Source of the DNA: Stramonita haemastoma | Lineage: Eukaryota; Mollusca; Gastropoda; Neogastropoda; Muricidae | Assembly (NCBI GenBank): GCA_030674155.1 | Contig: CM060334.1 | Location: forward strand, 16,270,876-16,334,875 | Direction of reading: 5' to 3' | DNA: 64,000 nt | In this document: in pieces, positions 37,460 through 46,400 of the stretch | Layout of the letters: each line of letters starts with the position of its first letter | How positions within the stretch are numbered: position 1 is the first letter of the stretch | The notes under the pieces: generated by a model | What the model was told of the DNA's origin: nothing | Databases searched by the model: none | Seen by the model: only the letters and a program-made list of their open reading frames with translations | Translations under genes and position numbers: made by a program

Positions 37460-40182
37460 CATGAGTGCATATTCCATTATCCTCGAAATAAAAGAATTAA
37501 AAATTTTTTTTTTTTTTTTAATCCAAACCAACCTTCTTCCGGGGGTTCACTGGTGAGAGCGGACCAGGTGAGGTAGATGACGTACAGACTAATGACTGAG
37601 GCCTGCAGGAGACTGGCATTGGGGTTTCCTGCCACACACACACACACAACACACAGGTAGTATTTCCTACAACACATACACAGAGGTAGTATTTCCTACA
37701 ACACACAGAGGTGGTATTTCCTACAACACACAGACAGAGGTAGTATTTCCTACAACACACAGACAGAGGTAGTATTTCCTACAACACACAGACAGAAGTA
37801 GTATTTCCTACAACACACAGACACAGACCTTCTTTCCCACCACCACCACACACACAACACAACACACACACAACACTTACGTTTCTTGACCCAAGGCAGC
37901 AAGGTGAGGAAGGAGAGGAAGACACACAGGCCCCCACTGATGCCCAGGAAAATCTGATTGGTGCTGCAGTCCCCCAGGGCAAAGTGCACCACCAACACCA
38001 TCATCCCCGCAATGCAGGCACCAAAGAAGGCGAAAGCACAAATGCCTGTGGCTGAAATCACACATCTTTGATGCCTCAGATAAACACCTTAGTTCTTGTA
38101 ATTTTACTTTACGTTGGGGTGTGTGTGTGTGTGTGTGGGGATGTGGGGTGTGGTGGTGGTGGTGTGGGGGGTGTGGGGGTAGTGTGGTGTGGGGGGTGGG
38201 GTGGGGGTGGGGGGTGTGGGGCTGGGAGGTGTGGGGGGTGTGGGGGTGTGGTGTGGTGTGGTGTGGTGTGGTGTGGTGTGGTGTGTGTGTGTGTGTGTGT
38301 GTGTGTGTTGCATGTGTTGGAAAGGATGTTGATGACAAGTAAATGACAAACTGAACATATATTCATTTCATACACACATATTATATATATATATATATAT
38401 ATATTCATTCCTCTGTTAGAGGTCCAACCATTAGGGCAGATGTTACCATCTTTGGGGATGGCATCAACACAACATACATGTACTGTGTGCATACATTTAA
38501 AAAAGAAAATGTCATCGTTCCTACTTGCATGAAACGGCCAATTTTTTATTAAAAAAAATAAAGACTACACTTATCACCTTACCCTAGTGAGGCATTATTG
38601 AATAAAAAACTTTTTTTTATAAGTCAACACTTATTGCCTTGCCTGAATGAGGCACTCATAAAAAGACTACACTTATTGCCACCCTAGTGAGGCATTATCA
38701 AATAAAATATTAAAAAAAGAAGAAAAAAGTCAACACTTGTTGCCTTACCCACATAACCGCATGTGCTTCTTCTTCCATAGCGGCGGCCAACCCTGAAAAA
38801 AAAAAAAAGAATGTGCACAAAAATCGATATAAAATAAACAAATCCATAATAGATCTAAGTCTTCCTAAGAGAAAGTAGCCACCCTCCCAACCCCCCCCCC
38901 CCAAAAAAAAAAACAAACAACCAACAACAACAACTAAACAAAAAAACAAACAAAAAAAACCCCATACCCCATCAAACGTAAATGGGCATGAACAGAGCCA
39001 ATATGAACAGTGAGAAAAATGCCTACATTGTGATGTTATTACAGTTATAAGATGCGTTGAGATTGTCTTCAGCCATAACCGAGCTTTTAGCTTGACAACC
39101 TGCACTCTCCTTTCAATGAAAAAAAAAATCCCCTGAAGTGAGTATGGTTGCCGATGTGGCAAGCAATTTGAAAAGAGTCATACAGTATGCCAACTTCTCA
39201 TTCAGTGTGTACGTTCAATCTCACAATGATTCGCAGGTGGGATGAGAGAGTCAGAGTGCATGTTCTGAGTAAACCTCCCTGGGTGTTAAGTTGGGGAATG
39301 TACAACAGCAGCAGCAGCAACAAGAACAAGAACAATACAACAACAATAGTAGCAGCAACAACAACAATGGCAGCAGCAGTAACAACAACTACAACAGCAA
39401 CAAACAAACAAAAATTTGATCTCTAATCATAGAGACGAGAATGACAAGGCCCAGGCACTGTTTGCAGCAAGAAGTGGAATGAGGCTGTGGTCTCTTTACC
39501 CTGAAATCCACTCTTTGCTGTGAGGATATGAAGGTCCCCTTAACTAACTCCTGTTAGTTACCCTGTAACTGCCCTTCAGGGAGGATTAAAGTGTTTTTGA
39601 CTTGACTTGACTTGAGTTAATGCTGACAGATCACGAAGCACCCTTTGCCACAGCATTAAAGGTAAAGGTAAGGTAAAGGTGTCCCATAACCTAGGTGGTC
39701 GTAGGGAGCGAGGTATCAGAGACCTCAGCTTCTCTAGAGGCCAGCATGTTGAGGGCGGCGCCCATCTCCTCTCCCTCGCTGCTTTACCTTCCCTGACCCT
39801 AAAGAGGGCAGGTACCCATTGACAGCTGGGTGAACTGGGGGGACTGTACTGAAGCCAAGGTGCGCGAACGGTCACCCATCCAGCTGGTAACCACGCTCGA
39901 CGCTGCTTAACTTGACTGGGGGAAAGCGAACGCTCTGACCACTGAGCTATCCTGTGCATTAGCAACAGTTAATCCCAATATCACACAAGCACAATCACTA
40001 TTATCCCTTTTTTTCTTCATTGCTCTCTTTCTGTACTGATCCCTTTTCCTCCAGGTGTGTCAGGATTACCAGGTGGCATTCCAGGCGTGTGTGAAGTCCA
40101 CCAGCAGCAGCAGCTGAAGAATGATGAAGAGAAAGCCCCCAGCCATGCCACAGTACATCCAGTCTGGAAACACACACACATG

Positions 40183-40220
<38 letters not shown>

Positions 40221-40438
40221 GTCTCACACACACATGCACACACACACATGCGTGCATATACGCGCGCACACACACACACATACATACACACACGTACACA
40301 CACAGTGTCACACACACGCACCACACACACACACACACAGCACACACACTACATGCAGCACACACACACTACATGCATGCACACACATACATGCACACAC
40401 ACATACACACACACACAACACACACACACACACACACA

Positions 40439-40469
<31 letters not shown>

Positions 40470-43400
40470 CAGAGTGACACACACACACATACACCTGTAA
40501 CTCTGCATCCAACTAAAAAAAAACCCCAAAAAAACCAAAAACCAAAAAACAAAACAGAAAAACAATTCTGCATCCAACTAATGATCTGTTTCAGTAAGTG
40601 CTATACCCAGCCACATGCCAATTGATAAAAATGTAAGTGTTAAAACAATACACTGTAAAACATAAAAAAGAAAAAGTAAAAGAACTGATAGTGATATCTT
40701 GTTTTCTGGTGGTTTAGCAGCTATTTCTATAACATCATTTGGCTACATAACATCATTTGGCTATATAACATCATTTGGCTATATAATATCATTTGGCTAC
40801 ATAACATCATTTGGCTATATAACATCATTTGGCTACATAACATCATTTGGCTACATAACATCATTTGGCTACATAACATCATTTGGCTACTCTTTCTCCA
40901 GGTTTGTAATATTATTTGTTTCAATTCCCAGTTGGAAAGTGGCTACCTTAATGGTGGGTAAACACAAAATGTCACTCGAGGGACGAAACAGAACAAGACA
41001 AGGCAAGACATGAATGACACAAAAGTCAGCACAATGACACAAAAGTGACCAAGCCAGTAACTGGTTTATCCAATACTGAGGTGGACTAAACTGGCCAACA
41101 GAGGTCAGCTGGTTACTTTCTTTCTGCATAAGCAATAAACAGATCTATAAATGAATAATTTGTTGAGAACGTGTCAATTGGTCTGGAGGTAATAATGCAC
41201 AGGTCTAGAAAATGAAAAGTCTGGGGTTCTAATCCCATCTTATGATGGACTTTCTTGCAGCCTTTTGAACCATAACTGGTCTTTAATATGATACATCACC
41301 AAGATCCTCCATACAACTCACATTTAATGCATATAAAAGAGCCCACAGCAACAAGAGAGTCATCACTAGCAATCTTTTGAAGACTATTTTGTAAATGATC
41401 AGTAACAAACAAATCTACATGCAAACAGTAAAAAAAAAGAGAGCGCTGTTTTATGGGGAAAACTCTCTCTGAGTCTATTTATCTGAAGAGTGCTTATGAT
41501 TTTATGTAAATAAATTTTGGATGCCCACAAACACTACAGAATATACAATATTCTTTCCCCGTGTCAAACACTTAAAAAAATGTGTTTGTTTATTTTTTCC
41601 CCCTTCCCTGTCAAACACTTAAATTTCTGTTTAAGTTACTGAACAAATAAAGAACAATGAACACAAACAAACAGAAAAAAAGGGAGGGAATTGCACAGAT
41701 GCTTTAGCCTTGAAGAAGGTCAGGATAGGGTGGGCCGCTTCAAATACTTACACAGTCTGAATTCACTTGGTATCAAATACTTACACAGTCTGAATTCACT
41801 TGGTATCAAATACTTACACAGTCTGAATTCACTTGGTATCAAATACTTACACAGTCTGAATTCACTTGGTATCAAATACTTACACAGTCTGAATTCACTT
41901 GGTATCAAATACTTAAACAGTCTGAATTCACTTGGTATCAAATACTTACACAGTCTGAATTCACTTGGTATCAAATACTTACACAGTCTGAATTCACTTG
42001 GTATCAAATACTTACACAGTCTGAATTCACTTGGTATCAAATACTTACACAGTCTGAATTCACTTGGTATCAAATACTTACACAGTCTGAATTCACTTGG
42101 TATCAAATACTTAAACAGTCTGAATTCACTTGGTATCAAATACTTACACAGTCTGAATTCACTTGGTATCAAATACTTACACAGTCTGAATTCACTTGGT
42201 ATCAAATACTTACACAGTCTGAATTCACTTGGTATCAAATACTTACACAGTCTGAATTCACTTGGTATCAAATACTTACACAGTCTGAATTCACTTGGTA
42301 TCAAATACTTACACAGTCTGGATTCACTTGGTATCAAATACTTAAACAGTCTGAATTCACTTGGTATCAAATACTTACACAGTCTGAATTCACTTGGTAT
42401 CAAATACTTACACAGTCTGGATTCACTTGGTATCAAATACTTAAACAGTCTGAATTCACTTGGTATCAAATACTTACACAGTCTGAATTCACTTGGTATC
42501 AAATACTTACACAGTCTGAATTCACTTGGTATCAAATACTTACACAGTCTGAATTCACTTGGTATCAAATACTTACACAGTCTGAATTCACTTGGTATCA
42601 AATACTTACACAGTCTGAATTCACTTGGTATCAAATACTTACACAGTCTGGATTCACTTGGTATCAAATACTTAAACAGTCTGAATTCACTTGGTATCAA
42701 ATACTTACACAGTCTGAATTCACTTGGTATCAAATACTTACACAGTCTGAATTCACTGGGAATGAAAAAAGCACCAGCGCAAAAGCCACACATAGCCAAA
42801 AATTTTATGAACCAGTATCTGAAAAATCAAAACCAAAGCTGAAGCAAACAAACGGTAACATGAAAATAAAACTTTTAATCAAAAGCATGCAAAACACAAT
42901 CTGAATACCATCCAGTTTTGACAAGAAATAAAGTTTGGTTAATTACAGACTTGGTCGGCTGATAATCATAAGTCACTCAAAGCTTGGGGAAAAAACATAA
43001 TTCAAGCTCAAATTCCTTTTCTCAAGTTAACAAAAATAAAGCATGCTGGAGTTCAGCCATTTCTAACTCCAAAATACAAATCTTCATATCTGTTGACTGT
43101 CAAACAGCTGAGAATGGTTTTATGCTGTGCATTGCATTACTAACAATATTTTTATTTTCTTTGAGACTGTACTATACTACACAGGAAGATTTTTGCTTTG
43201 GTTTAAAAATACAGACTCTTTATACTGAATTATAATAAAAACTAATCTTTCTCCATCGATTTATGTGACAAATTGCACTTTAAAACAAAAGCACACTTCT
43301 TTTAGACTCTCAATGAAATAAATGACGATTTCTGTTTCTAGCACATGGTGGCTTGTTGCTCTTTCCTGAAAGCTTTTAAGCTTGCAATCAGAGCCACGAG

Positions 43401-46400
43401 AGGCAAAGAATACAAGGCAGGTCAACAAGAACATCATACATTACTTAATACCATTATCCTTGATATAAAATAATAAATAAATAAATAAATGAAGGAAAAA
43501 AAGGCTCCAAAAGCTCATAGTTCAAACAAACAATTTGATGTTTGGACAAAGGACTTTCCTGTTTTCAGTATAAATCTCTCCCTCTAAAACACAATTCTAA
43601 TTCTTTAGACTACACAGATCCCAATAAAATTATGCAACTGATATCTTAGTGATAATCTATGAATAAACATGCCAAAATCAGCCATGCACACTCCAAAGTT
43701 TTCTCGGATTAATTCTGCCACACAAGGGCTTTCTGTTATGTTCTTTCAACAAAAGATAAAAAACGAAACTTTAAATGAAATGAAGTAAAATCAGCCAAAA
43801 AAAAAACACCCTTCAAATAAACAAAATGAACATAAAAAAGCCAAAATGTGATGCTCCACCACAAAATGAGTCAGATTGCAAAAGATGTCAATTTTTAGCT
43901 GTTAACGTGTTATTAATCTGCTATAATAATGAATAAGCTATTCAATACAGAAAACAGATTGCAAATCACAACACTCCTATAAAAGTAAATTAAAAATCAA
44001 AATGCTAGACAGCCGAAAGTGGCAATATGAGAAATTGACAGGTTTTGCATTGTAATAGGTAGTCTGAATAAGGGCTGGGGTGTTTTTAAATGTGTTTTTA
44101 AAGCAAAAGGAAACAAAATTACACCTTAATGCCAGTACAAAGTACAAAAATGGCTTTGGCTTTATAATCAATCAAAATCTCAAAATCAACAACCTGACCC
44201 CCACCTGCCTAAAATGGATCCTAGCGGAAAAGTGGGTCAGGTGCAAAGCGACTCATTTCCTGGTGGAGCGTCACAAATACGAAAATCGTGTTTTCAAAAT
44301 CCCCAACTGAAACAAAGAGCGTTGCGCCACAGCAATATCACAATAGTTTGCGCAACAAACTTGGTTACCCATTCTGCACGGAGGCTCGCCAGTGGTTGGA
44401 GGAGGGAACACACAGCGTGGTCAGCATCATGAAGGCAAAGAAGCCAGTGATGCCCGCCGCCACGCGATACACCGCTTCGTAGCCAAACAGCCGACCACAG
44501 TTCTCCCCGCGTACACTTGCACACACGTCTCGTTGAAATCTGGAATCTGTTACCAAAAAAAAAGTTCATAAATATTTACAAACAGTTTTGTTTTTTTTTC
44601 TTTTGTGAACATGTATTTTGTTGTTGTAGTATACTCATTTTCCAGCTGAACACTCTGGGGGTCACCCAGAACTGAGAATACACACTTTGACTCGATTATC
44701 CCACCTGGTTATCACTATGAGATCATCAATGAAAAGTTTGCATCTATTAGCAACTGTTTTCAAGCACCTCACAGTACAGGCAGCCATACCCCGACTTCTG
44801 AGGATAGCACGACAGCCAGCTCTTTAGCAGAGCTGTGTATACTCCAAAAAGTTCCTACATGTGTCAAGCTGTTGTGTAAATTACATATTTATGTGCCAGC
44901 ATCCTGACCTGTGAACAACAGCCTGGCAGGCCTGCACAAGTGTCAGCAAACTCTCCTTCACCACAAATGCTGAGTGTGTGTGCAAACTGGGCAGACAGGT
45001 TTTACACTGACATGTGCTGGGCTGTTGCTCTCCCTGGACACTAAGTTAAAAGTTAAAGTCTGTCCCGAACCATAAGGCTCATCAGGCCGGTGCTTATCCC
45101 GGTTTCTGTGGCGTTAAGCGACTGAGAGTCATAGACTCCCCCCTGGATAGGACGCCAGTCTATCACAGGATTAACCCCCAGCACAAGGTTGGTACCCCTT
45201 TTACACCTGGGTGGGGTGAGAAAATAGCCGTAAAGTGCCTTTTCCAAGGGCACAACGCCATAGCGGAATAGCTGGGATCGAACCCGCAACCTTTAGATTA
45301 CGAGTACAACGCCCTAACCACTAGGCCACAGCGGCGGCTAAAGTTAAAGTCTGTCCCGAGCCTATAGAGGCTCATCAGGCCGGTGCTTATCCCGGTTTCT
45401 GTGGCGTTAAGCGACTGAGAGTCATAGACTCCCCCCTGGATAGGACGCCAGTCTATCGCAGGGTTAACCCCCAACACAAGGTTGGTACCCCTTTTACACC
45501 TGGTGGGTGAGAAAATAGCCGTAAAGTGCCTTTTCCAAGGCACAACGCCATAGCCGTAAAATGCGGATCGAACCCGCAAAACCTTTTAGATACGAGTCCA
45601 ACACCTAACACTAGACTCAGCGGCGGCTCTCCCTGGACACTGCTTCAGTCAAAAACACTCAGTCAGCTGTCAGTTACAGAGGTCACAGAGTTCACTGGAT
45701 CTTAAAATTCCATCCCACCCCACCACACCAACCACCACACCCACCCACACCACACACCCCACCCCACCCCACCCCAACACACCAAACCACACCCTACCCC
45801 AACCACCCCACCTCACCCCACCCCACCCCATGCCCCACCACAGAAAGAAGCCCTGTGCCTTACACTGTGGGTCATGAAGTGTTGGACCTGGGGCACCAGC
45901 ATCACACACTGCACGAGGAAGCCCAGGGTCAGGAACAGCATGTACATCATGCGCGTCCCTGTCGACTCTTTGATGTCCGGCAGGACATCACAGCACAGCG
46001 CACAGGAAGCAGGCCCACAGCAGCAAGCCAGCTAGTGAAAAAACCCCACACCATTCTAACCGATTGAGAACTGGTTTAATTAAAAAAAAATAAGGATGAT
46101 TATTTCTCTCACTGTGACAGATCTGTTGTTGTGGTTGTACGGTGTGGTGTGGTGTGGTATGGTATGAATTGTGCACATGTTAAAAAAACTGTTCTGACTT
46201 TAAATTTTAGATGAGTAAGCCACTGTGTGCTGGTGAGAATGAATGGCAAAATTAAAAAAACAAAAAAACATGAGCACTTATGATTCAGTATCCTTGAAAT
46301 AAAACAAAGTTCAGGACCACTGTAAAGTTTGAGTTCAAGCCAAATAATTTCCTTCCATAAGTTTCCATCTTCTTCCTGTTAGTTTACCATTGACCAGTCA

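Noticed and set aside
41691..42842. 383-codon plus-strand ORF of [11 protein letters not shown] repeats
   Set aside because: It is the antisense reading of the 33-bp SERINC donor array. It stays open only because 33 is divisible by three and the unit lacks stops on this strand.
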